Source: Symsagittifera roscoffensis (Eukaryota; Xenacoelomorpha; Acoela; Convolutidae). From it: a stretch of 64,000 nt of DNA. Shown here piece by piece: positions 1-11,460 of this stretch; position 1 is the stretch's first letter; the number at the start of each line of letters is the position of its first letter. The stretch covers positions 1,862,001 to 1,926,000 of the forward strand of contig NC_087065.1 in NCBI RefSeq assembly GCF_963678635.1, read 5' to 3'. The translations under genes were made by a program, and so were the position numbers. Under the pieces are notes generated by a model. That model was given only the letters and a program-made list of their open reading frames with translations, made no database searches and had not been told where the DNA came from.

Positions 1-1735
1 GCAAAAAGTTGTTAGATGATTTCTATTTTCTTAAATTGTTAGTCCTTACGATTTTTTGGTTAGCTTAACCTGGGTCTATTTGTTCAGGGTTGGAGAGAAA
101 AGTAATTCGATTCCGAAGAATGATTGTTACTTTCTCGTGGCTAGTATAAGCTAAGGTGTTAACTTACTTAATCTTACTTAGGGGTAGTGATTGTGTTCAA
201 GGGTTGGAGAATAGTAAATCGATCCACAAGGTTCAGGTATAATTAGAACGCGAGTAGTTCGTTAGATACTATTTTAAACTTACTAAGTCTATGATTTATC
301 CTGGGTCTTGATAAGAGGAGGGTTCAAGTGAAGGATGAATAACCGAAGTTTTTCACTGTTTATCCTAATTTGAATGGTTAGTTTTGTTGAAAAATTTCTA
401 TTAGTCTTGGGTTTTTTGAAAGGGTTGGATAGTGAATCGACGTTTGAGGTCGTTAGACACTAGCTAAGTGGGTGGGGGAGAAGAAATTTGTTCTTTTTGA
501 TCCAAGGATAGTCCTTGATGATCAAGTGTAAATTTTAACTGAATAGAGAATGAATTAAGATCCAAGGATAAGCCTTGATGATCTGATTTGAAAATTAAGT
601 GAATTTAAGTTTAAAATGGTTTAAATTTGTTTAAGGAAAAGATTTAGTGTTTTAATGATATTAGTGAGTTTATGATTGCTGTTATGTTTTAGGTGATGAA
701 GCTGGGACAATTGGATAATTTATAATTACTAACAGTTTATTGTCATGCTACTAATTTTTGTTTTGAATTTCAATAAATATTTTCCAAATATGTTTTACAG
801 AAGACTGCAGAATTTTAGGAGAACGATCTGAGATCTTTTTATCAATCGTTATTGTATATTAAAATTTTGTTTAGCGCCTGAAATGATCATGAAGATTGAC
901 TTCAAGATTTAAGTTTGCAAATGAAAATCTAAATTCATTGCTAATAAGATTCTAAATATAAAAGTTTGTGTTGGCTTTTGCCGCACTATCATATAACTAT
1001 TTGGTAAGTTTCTATTTTGTCGTATGTCGTCTCTGGTTCGAGGTCTTCTTCCAATTCCGGGTAGTACTCTTATCGTTCGGAATATTGGCTTTGATCTATT
1101 GAGTCGTAGAGACATTTCGATTAAATTATCGTCGTGTAACATTTTAAAAAGGTTTTGTCTAATTTCTAATCTATTTTTGGTTAATTCTAAGCTATTAAGG
1201 TCTTGTTCGAGACTTATGGTCGCACCAGATGAGTTATAACCGAGGTGGTTAACTCATAGAGTAATTTCGGATAGGGTACACCGTCTGCTCGTCACGCTAT
1301 CTTATTTTCGGCCGGATAGATTCGTGCAACTTCTTAGTCTAATACCGATCCTAATCTTACTCTTATACTATCTAGTCTCAGGGTGTTTAACTAGTCTCTG
1401 CTAGGCTCAATAGATCTAGGGTATACTGGTTTATTGCGGCTGCTGAAGTCTTCTTGGAGAGTCAACTAATTTCTAAGTTAAATTCAAATCTCTCTGGTGC
1501 TGAAATTACAAGTAATTCCAGCACTTACAAATAAGTGGGTTGTTAGTTAGATGGATCATGATTGGTTAATATTAAATACTTTACAGTGGTAAAATATCTA
1601 ATTTATCCAATCATAAAATGTAGTTAAGATCAGGTTCCAATACCAAGATAATTGTTGTGATAAACATACCTAACTGCTGTGATAAACTTATTAAATAGTT
1701 TCAGCTAATTGAGATGAAAATCCGGTCTGGTCAAG
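1..1735. other. Non-coding DNA rich in small hairpins
   Basis: No convincing gene is visible; the short open frames here have no recognisable product. The stretch carries repeated structured motifs. A GGGTTGGA core recurs near 88, 200 and 422, each time followed by a possible stem: 95-105 with 127-136, 210-216 with 267-273, and 430-434 with 458-462. A two-copy hairpin lies at 497-584. A further stem pairs 1229-1241 with 1247-1257, with a two-base bulge and a five-base loop. It could be the untranslated part of the retroelement that follows, but I see no matching terminal repeat, so that link is a guess. Confidence 0.5.
497..584. repeat. Two-copy direct repeat, each copy a hairpin
   Basis: Copy 1 is 497-525 and copy 2 is 558-584, about 60 bp apart. 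Both contain CAAGG paired with CCTTG inside an outer stem around GATC. The outer pair is TGATC/GATCA in copy 1 and AGATC/GATCT in copy 2, so one base pair has flipped from T:A to A:T without losing pairing. Confidence 0.7.
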
Positions 1736-2420
1736 GTGTCTGGGGTAAGGTTTTCAGTAGCTGACTGTATGTTTATCATTGGTGCCAGCTCACTAGACAA
1801 CGCTTCCAAAGCCCTACCCAGGAAGACTCAGAAAACGATCAGAAGATTCTGCTATTCCGTTCGAGGACTTAGTCTAAATCCGAGTACTGCAAATCCCCAT
1901 CAACATCTCGTTACATTCTTAGTTGAAACGGGCACGTCGGAAAAAAACTCAGCTGATTTTGTGGCACCACGTCATCAACAACAGCTTGAACGCCCACCGC
2001 ACGAATAATTTCAAAAAGTGTACCCCTGAAACTCTCGTTCAGATCATCACGAAATTTCGTCGTCGAATCAAAGCAATCATATAAAACCAGCGCATAGAAA
2101 CACCCAATATTCTTTCTAGTTTAGGTTCTACAGGATTACTGGCTCTAGACGTTCGGAAGAATATTCTTCCGCTGCCAGTGAAAATGAACGCGCTGATAAC
2201 AGAAGAACTTCTGTCTATACACCCCTTCGAAACAACTGAAGTTTTCATACTATCGACGGTGTGTTACAGTTACAACAATTTGTGGCAGCTGAAAAACAAA
2301 ATTCGATCTTCAAAGAAAAAACCGGAAAAAAACAAAAGGTGGAAAGAAAGAAGAGAGAAGAGAACGACAGAGCGACTAAAGTTCGAGCACGAAAACGACA
2401 TAGAATATAGGGTAAAGTAA
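1736..2420 (+). pseudogene. Degenerate coding-like stretch, probable retroelement debris
   Basis: Two short open frames (1736-2008 and 2178-2420) and a third overlapping frame carry coding-like, charged sequence. The 3' part encodes a Lys/Arg/Glu-rich stretch that would suit a coiled coil or nucleic-acid-binding tail. No frame stays open across the whole stretch and I recognise no domain. It lies directly upstream of the PHD-type relic, so it is probably the broken 5' part of the same or a neighbouring retroelement. It could also be chance open frames. Confidence 0.3.
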
Positions 2421-2427
2421 TTTATCT

Positions 2428-2541
2428 CTTGTGCGACTCCAGAGGTTTTCTCGAAATTGCGTTCAAGTGAATTGCTTTATCTAAATCTGCCACAAACTTA
2501 AACACAAATCTTGTGCGACTCCAGAGGTTTCTCGAAAATGC
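2428..2541. repeat. 82-bp-spaced direct repeat
   Basis: A block of about 30 bases beginning CTTGTGCGACTCCAGAGGTT occurs at 2428 and again at 2510, with a near-identical continuation (TTCTCGAAA). This is a small local duplication between the upstream coding debris and the PHD relic. Confidence 0.75.
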
Positions 2542-2640
2542 TTTGATTTTTGGGTTTTTTGTGTTTTTGTTTTCGTTTTGTCTAATATCAAATTGACCAT
2601 CCAAAACCTATTTTCTGAAACTTTAAATTGAGCACTAGCT

Positions 2641-2960
2641 GAAATGACAAAGAAAGCCAAAACTTGCAAGACATGCAAGAGAGTATTACAAGAAAATGAG
2701 AAATCCTATGATTGCATCTCATTTTTTGCATCTCATGCGGATACAATTTGCACATGACTACTCAATGCACTGGGTTGAATCAAGTTGCTGTAAATGGTAT
2801 CGTGGATCTCGGAGAAAGAGTGCTTCTTCTCTGCAACTCTTGTGAGTCTGGCAACCAAAAGACACACTCTAATACGCAACGCAGCTTTGCAAGAAAATTC
2901 TGAGAGCATCAAGAGGATCGAATGAGATCTTCACAAACTAAATTCAAACTGGGAGGAGAG
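2641..2960 (+). pseudogene. Frameshifted PHD-finger plus coiled-coil ORF1 relic
   Basis: The frame opens with CKTCKR, continues to a second Cys-x2-Cys pair, a His-x5-Cys segment and a closing CNSC pair, the layout of a PHD-type zinc finger. A heptad-like stretch follows (near 2870-2930) and is cut by an in-frame TGA. The finger is broken by a 14-bp insertion: the 9-mer TGCATCTCA is at 2713-2721 and again at 2727-2735 with Ts between, which shifts the frame inside the second Cys pair. A PHD finger followed by a coiled coil is typical of ORF1 of CR1/L2-type LINEs. The same layout is seen at 58.9 kb in this window. It is not functional as it stands. Confidence 0.55.
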
Positions 2961-2989
2961 GTCAATCATGTTTTACATCTAATAAAATT

Positions 2990-4042
2990 AAAAGCTTCTG
3001 TAACAGCGAAGGCATCGAGTTAGTTTACTCCCCAGTGAATGATCACCGGAGTACGGGTTCAGTGGAAAGAACGATAGGAAGCCTGAAGAATTTTGACCTC
3101 ACTTATGCATCCGAAAAAAAGCATTAATCTCTGGAATCTATGGTCGATAAAGCGCTAGGCGCGCTACGGTTTTCCAAAAATGCAAACACCTTTTGAAGCT
3201 CATCACGGCCGGGAGGCGATCACCGTTTTACGCAATCTTCCGAAAAACAAAGCCTGAAAAATCTCAATTGAGAGAACGTCTTAAAACAAAAATGTTTGTG
3301 TTTAGACGAAAGTGACCCTGAAGTGAACACCATCGCGTTCCCAAAGCATTCAAACTGGGAGGAGAGGTCGGATCTGGTTTACGCTCCGGCGTTAAGAAAG
3401 GCACCGCTTATTCTTGATAGCGATCAGCAGCTGGAAACGCACCAAGGGGAGGAATCGGGGGTTGAGCCTACAATCCAAGGGAGTGGAGATGCAGGCGATC
3501 TCTATCAGCATACTACCAGCAGAACCTTAAATCGGTATAAACTCCTAAAATCTAATGTAATCTCCGAGTCTAAACATACCATCAAGCTGAAAAACGGGTC
3601 TGTGATTAGGGAAAGTGCCGTGGCAGTAAAACCAAAGATCCTGCCAAAGAAACGGAAGCCGGCCACACTCAAAGAAATGGTAGCGAGTGAGAAAAAGGGG
3701 GCAATAGAAAGCCCAAAATCAAAGCGGCCAAAAGCTAAACAAGCACTACCTGTAGCCACATACCAATCTGAAAGCTCGGACAGTGAGGTTTACCAGCCAC
3801 TCAAGATTATACCAGCAGAACTATCAGTCGAAATTTCGGCAAGGCATGAGGCAATTGCGGCGGGACAAGGACCAAGTAGCAGCAGAATAATTCAGGAGGA
3901 ACACGGAGTGGGAACAAGGGTGAAAACTAAAACTACGAAAGTAAAACGAGGGAAAGGGAATCAGGACAGACCGGCTTTAGTTGCACGGGAACAAGGAAAA
4001 GCACAAGAAGAAGGAAGCCAGTCGACAAAATGGGAGGAGTGA
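2990..4042 (+). mobile_element. LTR-retrotransposon integrase relic with C-terminal tail
   Basis: From about 2993 the plus strand encodes integrase-core sequence: EGIELVYSP, then an NDH turn, then SVERTIGSLK, where the Glu fits the last acidic residue of the DDE triad, then a PFEAHHGREA segment like the end of the core domain. The frame has a TAA at 3125-3127 and a one-base shift near 3190. An open frame continues at 3296-4042 (248 codons) with a Lys-rich tail containing a HTIKLKNGSVIRES segment, like the C-terminal domain of Ty3/gypsy-type integrases. The reverse transcriptase, RNase H and protease regions are not present. The element is therefore 5'-truncated or rearranged and inactive. Family assignment (Ty3/gypsy-like) is inference from these motifs. 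Confidence 0.7.
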
Positions 4043-5700
4043 TGATAGACAATATCCAAGGGGCGGAGCACAAAAGAAAATATCCAGGGGGAGGAAACAA
4101 GTAGATCTTAAAACTCATGAAAACTCATAACCCAGGGAGAGGGATGGCCATAAGCCTGAAACTCAAAGTTAAAGTTTTGATGCGTTAGTTGTGGTAGCAG
4201 GTTGAAGGTCATTACGTCTTATATTAAGTTTAAATTACTATGTATTTAAATTTTACATCCGTACGGAAACGTGAGGGGCTACATATTTAGATGTGAATCA
4301 ATTTAGTTGCTATCCATTATTTTTTTATATCCTTGAGAGTTCTCATACTATAATTAAGTGTGAATTTGGTACCTGCCTGTCAGTCAGTCTAGGTCTGTCT
4401 AGCTGCTATGCGGTGACTTCTAGTTCAGTGTCTTATTTATGCGAACTAGAAACAAGTTGAATTTAATCTTCAACCGTATCGTTTTACTAACCCTTGTTAA
4501 ACAAAATTAGTAACTTGATTAAAAAACCTGGAAAACTTTTTCATCCGCAATAATCATCACGGGTCATAATTGATCATTCACCTGAAAAATATATTTTGTT
4601 ATTTTCTGCTGGGGTTTGTGTCAAGTTTTTTCTTCCGTTTTTTAAATAAAACAGTTGTAATATTTTGAAACTTCAACCTATAAATTTCAAAATGTTTCTT
4701 AATTCAAAATGTCAGCGAGAAAGAAATTGTATCAAATAACAGTACTTAAACTTTGATTTTTTAATGCAATGTTTTTTACAATTTCAAAAACTTAGTTTGT
4801 ATTATAACTATCAGATTCAGCTTTCTGTTCGAAGAAAGAAATCAGTCCTTTCAAATTTATTGACCTGTGTTAACCGCTTGCTTTACAGCTAGAAATTTTT
4901 TCTTTGCTGTTCTGACTTTAATGGCATCGTGCAACTTTTGCCAAAAGTCTTTTGCTGATACTGAACTGGTACTAAGAGCTTTTACTATCTTAACAACAAA
5001 AGTAAGCTTCACTTGTAAAGTAAGCAGATGCTCAAAATAGCAGAGCATCTAAATTTCGGTGTCAATAAGTCAATTAGACGATAGATGTTAAGTTGACAAC
5101 TGCTTTTGGTGGGACTTTCAAACTCTTATGTTAAATACGAGGGAAAAATTCTGTCTAGAAAGAGCTTTTTGAAACAATTTTGAGCACTTTTTGACTGTTT
5201 CGTTTTTCAACCAAAACGGCTCTTTTACTTGGCAGCATAAAAACTATATGGAGAGCGTTCAGTTAGTTACAGAGCTGATTGGGTTGAAAAACAATTAGGT
5301 TGTGGTCAATTGATCACAGCACAAAATTGTTTCCAAGGCTTTTTCTACACAAAAAACTTTCCCTTGCATTTAACAAGACGACGAGACGGAAATTTGGGTG
5401 TATCATGAAAAATGCACAGCTGAAATTGGACAAAAAAACTCGAACTCTGCAATATATTTAATGAAAGGTTGCGTTCTGAAGTAGTATACAGATATTTTAA
5501 CAATCCAGTTGTTGAATTTCCTCATTCCTGATCACTAATTTGCAAATATGATGGATCCCGAATGTCTTTAAAAGTCTTCGCTTGCTTTTTTAAAGTAATA
5601 AATTTACTTGAAATGCTTCACTCTATCTAGAACATAAATAGACTCCAAGACAGATGATGTAGGGGTAGACAGACATTATAAAAATCTGCTTCAACGAGCA
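4043..5700. other. Possible 3' LTR start, then AT-rich DNA
   Basis: After the integrase tail a purine run (4134-4144) is followed immediately by TGG at 4145, the arrangement of a polypurine tract and the first bases of a 3' LTR. I cannot find a second copy of the putative LTR in the window, so its end is undefined. The rest is AT-rich. A minus-strand open frame at 4857-5048 has some coding character but no recognisable domain and no clear splice context. Confidence 0.35.
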
Positions 5701-5725
5701 TCGGCTGATGCAAATCTTTTTGCAG

Positions 5726-5942
5726 ACACCAGCTGAGTCCAAAACAGACTATGGAAGAATGGCTGGTAACTTTGGCAAACATAGTGAGATTTTGGGCTCA
5801 AACGTCAGGAAACAGTATCAATGAATTTCTCTTTCTTTGCGAGGAAAAAGGATCTGAAATTTTCCACGTTAACGCAGAAGATGAAGGGTTTGCGAAACAG
5901 ATCGCATCAATGGTTAGATCTCTGAGAGATCCACCAGAATGA
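5726..5942 (+). CDS. Possible terminal exon of an unrecognised gene
   Basis: A pyrimidine-rich acceptor ending TTTTTGCAG at 5725 leads into an open frame through an ATG at 5751 to a TGA at 5940-5942. The 63 residues after the Met have balanced, non-repetitive composition (for example GSEIFHVNAEDEGFAKQIAS) that looks like real globular protein. The alternating strand-then-helix pattern would suit the end of a PH- or PTB-like fold, but that is weak. I find no upstream exon with confidence and no family match. It could be a chance ORF. Confidence 0.3.
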
Positions 5943-8900
5943 GAAATTTAACCACCTTTGCGTCCCCTCAAGAACCTGCAGAAAACTCAGTTGCTTGACA
6001 GCTAAAATTCTGTTCACTTCTGTACAAACCTACTGTTTAGACTTTCAAATGATTATCAGTTGCATATAATAAAACGTTTTAGGTGGCATTAAAAGCACGT
6101 ATTTAGTATACATGTGTCAAAAAAAAAACATGTAACATTTTTGCATAATTTCAAAAAAAGGGTCTGCTTAACAATTTCCACCCCTTTCAATAAAGGGGAA
6201 GATTGTTAAGTAGATCAAAATGGTCAATTTTTCGACCAATTAGAATGCAGCAAACTTAAAATTCTCAACAGAAAGCTCAGTGCTAATTTACTGTCTGCGG
6301 ATGCCCCCCCTTCAGGGATTCGACCCCCTGCCGACCCAAAGGGTTCCCCCTTTGTACTATTTTGAGATATCCATTTTGGGAGACAGACCCTAAAATTTTT
6401 CTAAAGGCGCCTTTGGCACCAATATATACTAATTTTCAGGGGGGAGCGCGCGCCCAAAAAACGCGATTTTTTCGTCAAAATTTTCCAATGAGGAAATGTC
6501 GTCAAAATTTTTCAAAAAATTTTCTTTTTGGCCTCGTCTTTTCAAAGTTGTGCCTGCGGCGCAGAAAAATTGGCCAAAACAGGGTCTTTTTACTGCTTTG
6601 GAAGAGCTTGGAAAATCAATTTGATCGATCTAAAAAAAAGTCGACAGAATTTTCGGAAATTTTTGAAAGTCTGCCACCCCTCGAGAAAATCCTAGATCCG
6701 CCCCTGTTTACTGTATTTATTTATAGGGGTGGAGACCTTAAGTAGCTACCATAGGGGGCAGAGATTGTTAAGTAGATCCAAAAAATAATTCGCTCGATGG
6801 TTTGAACAATTTACGGAACCGTGACCAGAAAAATGAACCACTCACAAGTTCAGTTCAAAAACATAGACTTTACAGACAACTGCGCTCGCCAAAACAGTGA
6901 AACAAAAAAAGCGAGAGCAAAGTAAGCCTGACACACTTTACAAATCTTTTAGAAAAATGAACTTCCATATAAACACTCATGAAAAAATTGGGTTGGTAAA
7001 GGAACAAATTTTACAAAAAATTTCAAAATGTTTGCAGAAAATTGTATTTAAACTAACTCAACAATGAGGAAGTTTTGCTCAACAATGACAATGTGTTTTT
7101 ATAAGAAACCTATCAATCCAAATTTCCCTTAGAAACCTGGAAAACTTAAGTTTTTTCACGTCAATTTGCACAAACCATCTTTGACAAAATACAGTTTTCA
7201 AAAGGATATTTCAATTATCAGCAGTATTAACTCTTGCATAGAAGAAATGAAGAAACTCTTTTTTAAGTATACATCATAAACTCCTTATCATGGGTTTTTC
7301 TTACCGTTGACCTGGTATTATTTGTTTTTGTTATAATATTTGTTGTCTCGATAAAGATTTTACGCGAACAAGTATCAAGCATTAGAATGGGAGATTGTTG
7401 TTTCAGAAATATTATAACGTTCTATGTACTAGAATGAGACCAGGGAATTTTTTCATGGATAAAAATTTGAATCGATGTCTCAGCCAAAATTCAAATCTGC
7501 AATTAACGCAGGCATGCCATTGAAAATCTGGGTTCATCTGAATCATACATGCTAAAATGAGGCTTCAAAAATTACTTAAGACACTTTACAATAAGGTGGT
7601 AATATATTCTCAATAAGATTCACTAAACAATTATGATTACTGGAAAACCACATGGTGCTAATTCATATTAATTTGACTTCATACTTCTGACAAAAATAAA
7701 GTCAATTGATGCTGTACTCATGATATAAACAAACGCAACCACTAAAAACAAATTATGATTGATTCTTCTATCGAATTCGCAGTTTCATCTTTCTCTTGCA
7801 TTTCAAAAAAGGTAAATCGATGAGTCCTATTTATTCGTTTTTCAATTTATTCGTTTGGGAAACTCTGTATGCCACAAAAGTTCTTTAGAACCCAACAAAA
7901 ACGAAAAAATTGGTGAATTGTGTCTATACCTCGGCTCTGTCTATATAAAAAGCAAAAGAAAACCGTGAAATCTTTTTACCACCCACCCTTTAAAACCAGC
8001 GAGATGAGGCCGTGAGGAGGGTTTTTTGGCACTAAATCTCGTTTCAGCAGAGCCATTCCTAATATGTAGAAAGCAGTGGGCAGCCTGGTGGGCAAAAAAA
8101 CCTTTGTGGATTTCCAGCAATCCACGAAGAAGAAAAATTACCGCATATTAAATGAAAGAGTCGAAAATATTATAACCGTTTACGGTAAAAAGAATACACT
8201 GTACTTTCTTACAGTTTTATCTAACTGGCGTGACTCATTTTATTTAAAGTTTGTCTAGCTTTTTTTGAAAAGACGTTTTCTTGCAGACTCCCGCAAAACG
8301 TAACAAAACGCTGGATTTTGACTCGGGCACCAATAGCTTAACCCAAGGACAGGACAGTCGCCTCCTTTTTTGGAATGCTAGGTTGGGATTAGGGGCTTTC
8401 AACCCTTTCCAGTTTGCGTTCATGTGCCAACAATACAAAATAAGCTGAACAAAACGATCAAGTCATAGGTTCAAGTTCGGAAATGATTCTAAAATTGAAT
8501 GATTTTTAGCCTCTTCGCATTGAATAAACCTTTATAATTTTCCACTGTGTCTGAAAATATTTAATAAAGCAAACCATTTTTAGTTTAAAAAAACGTTTAA
8601 TTAAAAGCTGGCCTTTGAAATTCAATGAAAGATTGCTCATTTTTGGTTCGAATCCCTTTTACAATCCGATTGATTGGTTGGGCCGTTTTTGTTTAAAATT
8701 TATGCAAATTATGTAGCGCTAAATTGTCTGGCTTTAAAAGCAATTTTTTTCGCGTCTTTTATGTTTAGCGAAGTCTCCTTTGAAGTAAGTTTTTTTGTTT
8801 TGGATTAAATTTTAGTGGTTTGAAATTGCTAAGGAATTAATAGAAGATTGTGAAATTGTATGCTGTTAAGTCTTTAATTGCTAAAAAGTTGGCAACCAAT

Positions 8901-10073
8901 GTTTTATGTACAAGAAACTTCTGTTGGCTTAGTAAAAAAAACATCAATATTAAACAGTTTGAAGTTCTATAAAGACTGGAGGAAAAACTATCGAATGTGA
9001 TTGGCAAAAGAAATTCTACTTGATTCTACAAAAATGAAAGTCCATTTTGAGAAAAATTGTCGGAAAACAGGGCGGTTGATGAAAGCATTATCAAATAAAC
9101 TGGCTTTGTATAACTATCGCCTAAAGATACAATACAAATGTCTAAGTTTCAAAATTCGAAAAACAACATTTCAAAAAATAATTTCGAAGCTTGTAAAAAA
9201 TCAAAAACATGCAATAGAGTTATTTTTTGATAAAACTAACCCAATTTGAAAAAAAAGTGGATGGATCAATAAATTTTTATTTCTCCATGATATCTGAAAA
9301 ATAAAATGCAGTTTTGACACCCTTTGCACATATGCACTTTTGTTATTGGAGAATGTTTTTGTACTCAATTTGACAACTAAATTTTAGGCGAATAAGAATA
9401 ACCAAAAATCAAACCGCAAAAAAAAACTTGAGCGCGGACAACTTTACGACCTTTTTCTCATTTTGTGGGAGAAACGCCAAAATTCAAATTTCCATCTTAC
9501 TAAGTGGCCGGAAACAAATAAAATAAAAATCATTTTTTTGACAATTTCGTCCAATTTTCGAAGAAAACGGAATATTCATGCATGGGGTGATTTTTTATTC
9601 AGTCAATTTGCGAATTAATACTTTTCAACATACTTTTTTATACCGCATTGAAGATATCGACTCCCTGAAAACAATGTTGAACATTTTTTTTACCTCCGAT
9701 TTTTTTGCAAAGTTATGGGAGTTTACAAGTTGCCAGTTTGGCCATGCTCTGAGCCAATTTATCAAGCGCGCTTTGAAGATTTTATTTATAATGCTAAAAG
9801 CAAAACAGGAAATTGTTTATGAATTATCCCGCACAACAAAATCGTTCCGAATTGATTTATGGTCGTATCGGCTAATTGGTCGTATTAATTTCGTACCCTA
9901 TTATCATAATGGATTTTTGATATTGTCGAAAAATTATAGTTTTTCAATATTTGCTTTTCAATTTTGATTAAGGGGCAGTTGCAACATTCAGGACGTTGCC
10001 CTGTGTACAAGCAATCTTGTTAAAATTTAATAGCCTTTTGCAAACTTGTAAATTTGGTCGAAATTATTTTAAA
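5943..10073. other. Intergenic AT-rich DNA with dispersed repeats
   Basis: No supported gene. It holds one copy of repeat family F (6300-6720), a family B fragment (about 9120-9330) and many A/T runs. The open frames at 6362-6745, 9001-9249 and 9578-9967 are low-complexity or lie inside repeats and are not called. Confidence 0.6.
6300..6720 (+). repeat. Dispersed repeat family F, copy 1
   Basis: This block matches the reverse complement of 14190-14580. Shared landmarks in order are a GGGATTCGACCCC segment, TAAAATTTTTCTAAAGGCGC, GGGAGCGCGCGCC, and a GCGGCGCA...AAATTGG stretch. The GGTCGAATCCC segment resembles an RNA polymerase III B box, so a SINE or MITE is possible. Confidence 0.65.
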
Positions 10074-10682
10074 CACAGAAGCAAAGCTTTTCTTCACAAA
10101 CACAAGCGAGAACACGACAAAAAGCAGCTCTAGAAAGTGCAATTAGAAAAAAAGAAATAAGCCTTGAATTGGTAAAAACTCGTCTAGGTCTAGGTTTCGA
10201 TCTGCGACCTACTGCAATATAAAGATTCTGAGACTCACGCACTAACCACTCATATAAAGATTCTGAGACTCACGCACTAACAAATAAAGCAGCTAGTTAT
10301 GCTAATAAATTGCAAATGCGCCATTAAATTTGCGAGTTATAATTTGGAATGTAACAAACTGAAGGTATCCACACTAACTTCGCATGTAACAAATCGGAAA
10401 GCATAAAGCCAAATTATGTATATCAAAAAATTGCGAGATATATTGAATTAGAAAATTTCTGGAATCGAGTTTTTATGAATTTTATGTTGTTTGAAACAAA
10501 TAGCTTTTTTCGGTTCATTCCATGAATTTAAAATGCATAAACTGCGTTAACTTATTATGATTCGAATGTCGAAGCACATGCTATCGAAAAGCTGTAAAGG
10601 TGCCCCAAAAGTGGCACCAATATTTGCGACTTGGGTTGGAAAAAAAGTTCCTTACGATACACTATGCTGACGCTAATGTAAG
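10074..10682 (-). mobile_element. tRNA-derived SINE-like element, type A
   Basis: It starts near CACAGAAGCAAAGC, has a tRNA-like region (B-box-like GTTTCGATCTG, reversed A-box-like GTGCGTGAGACTC) and ends near GGGTTGGAAAAAAAG followed by a weak hairpin at 10659-10679. It shares its full order of landmarks with 26380-26930, which defines the family. A ~35-bp internal tandem duplication lies at about 10216-10285, next to the A-box-like part. Transcript orientation, judged from the boxes, is minus. Confidence 0.65.
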
Positions 10683-10830
10683 AAAACCTTAGCTTTTAAT
10701 TCAAATATCGCCTACCCAAAACTGAAAAACATCGTAAGCTTTATTTCGAAATCTGAAATAGACTATCGAAATCTACGAGCAATAAATTAACTTAAATTTA
10801 CGTAAAATCAAACATAAGGCAGTTATTAGT

Positions 10831-10836
10831 TTTATT
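10831..10836 (-). terminator. Polyadenylation signal AATAAA of the SNX9-like gene
   Basis: The minus strand reads AATAAA 12 bases beyond the TAA stop of the SNX9-like gene, followed by AT-rich DNA. This is a canonical animal poly(A) signal, although it lies unusually close to the stop codon. Confidence 0.55.
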
Positions 10837-10847
10837 AGAATTTTAAC

Positions 10848-11460
10848 TTAGAATTTAATAGTATCGAATGCGCTGGCTAACTCTTCGGAAGCCTCTTCGA
10901 AAGATGTTTGAATTTCTTTCACGAATTGGTAAGTTGGCGTGAACACTAGATCCACTTCGTACGACTTGAGATAATTCACCTCAGCTAAGAAAGTGTAACA
11001 GGTTAGAATTGCGGCGTTGCTTTCAATCGGCCTTTTCGAAGCCGAGTTCGGTTTTTTCATCACTGATTGGTGAATTTTCACGTATCGTTTTAAACTTCGG
11101 CTGTTCAGAATTTTCAACAGACGTCTGTAGGCAGACAGAATGGTTTGAAGCTGGACTCGTAACTTGTACGTGCTTTCCAGCCAGTCGTTGTGAAGTTTGT
11201 CTTCGCAAGTCGCAATTTTGTGTCCGACAAATGAGAAGCTGTCGGAACAGGGGGTGTTGTGGGGTTGTCGCAACTTGGATATTTCGGAGAAGTTTCGCAT
11301 CTCTTCGCCTATAGTTTTGATCATGTACTTCTCAGCCTTGATGAGTAACGAGTGCTGCTTAAGTGACAACTCGACTGTCTGCAGCAGACAGACTAGTTTG
11401 TGTTCTATGGCCGCCGCTTGCACTTTCTCCTGCTGGATGAAGTTCGCGAAGTTCGATAAT
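10848..11460 (-). CDS. SNX9-like gene exon 2 (BAR domain and stop)
   Basis: The acceptor TGTAG precedes A at 11460, which completes the split Ile codon. The exon encodes 203 further residues and ends TAA at 10850-10848. Predicted long helices and the final FLAEVN...ELASAF block agree with the SNX9-family BAR C-terminus. Confidence 0.8.

Noticed and set aside
4857-5048. 63-codon minus-strand frame
   Set aside because: Some Lys-rich helical character, but no domain, no homologue that I recognise and no supporting splice context.
9578-9967. 129-codon open frame
   Set aside because: It is Phe/Ile/Leu-rich in AT-rich DNA with no domain, and the neighbouring sequence is decayed repeat.
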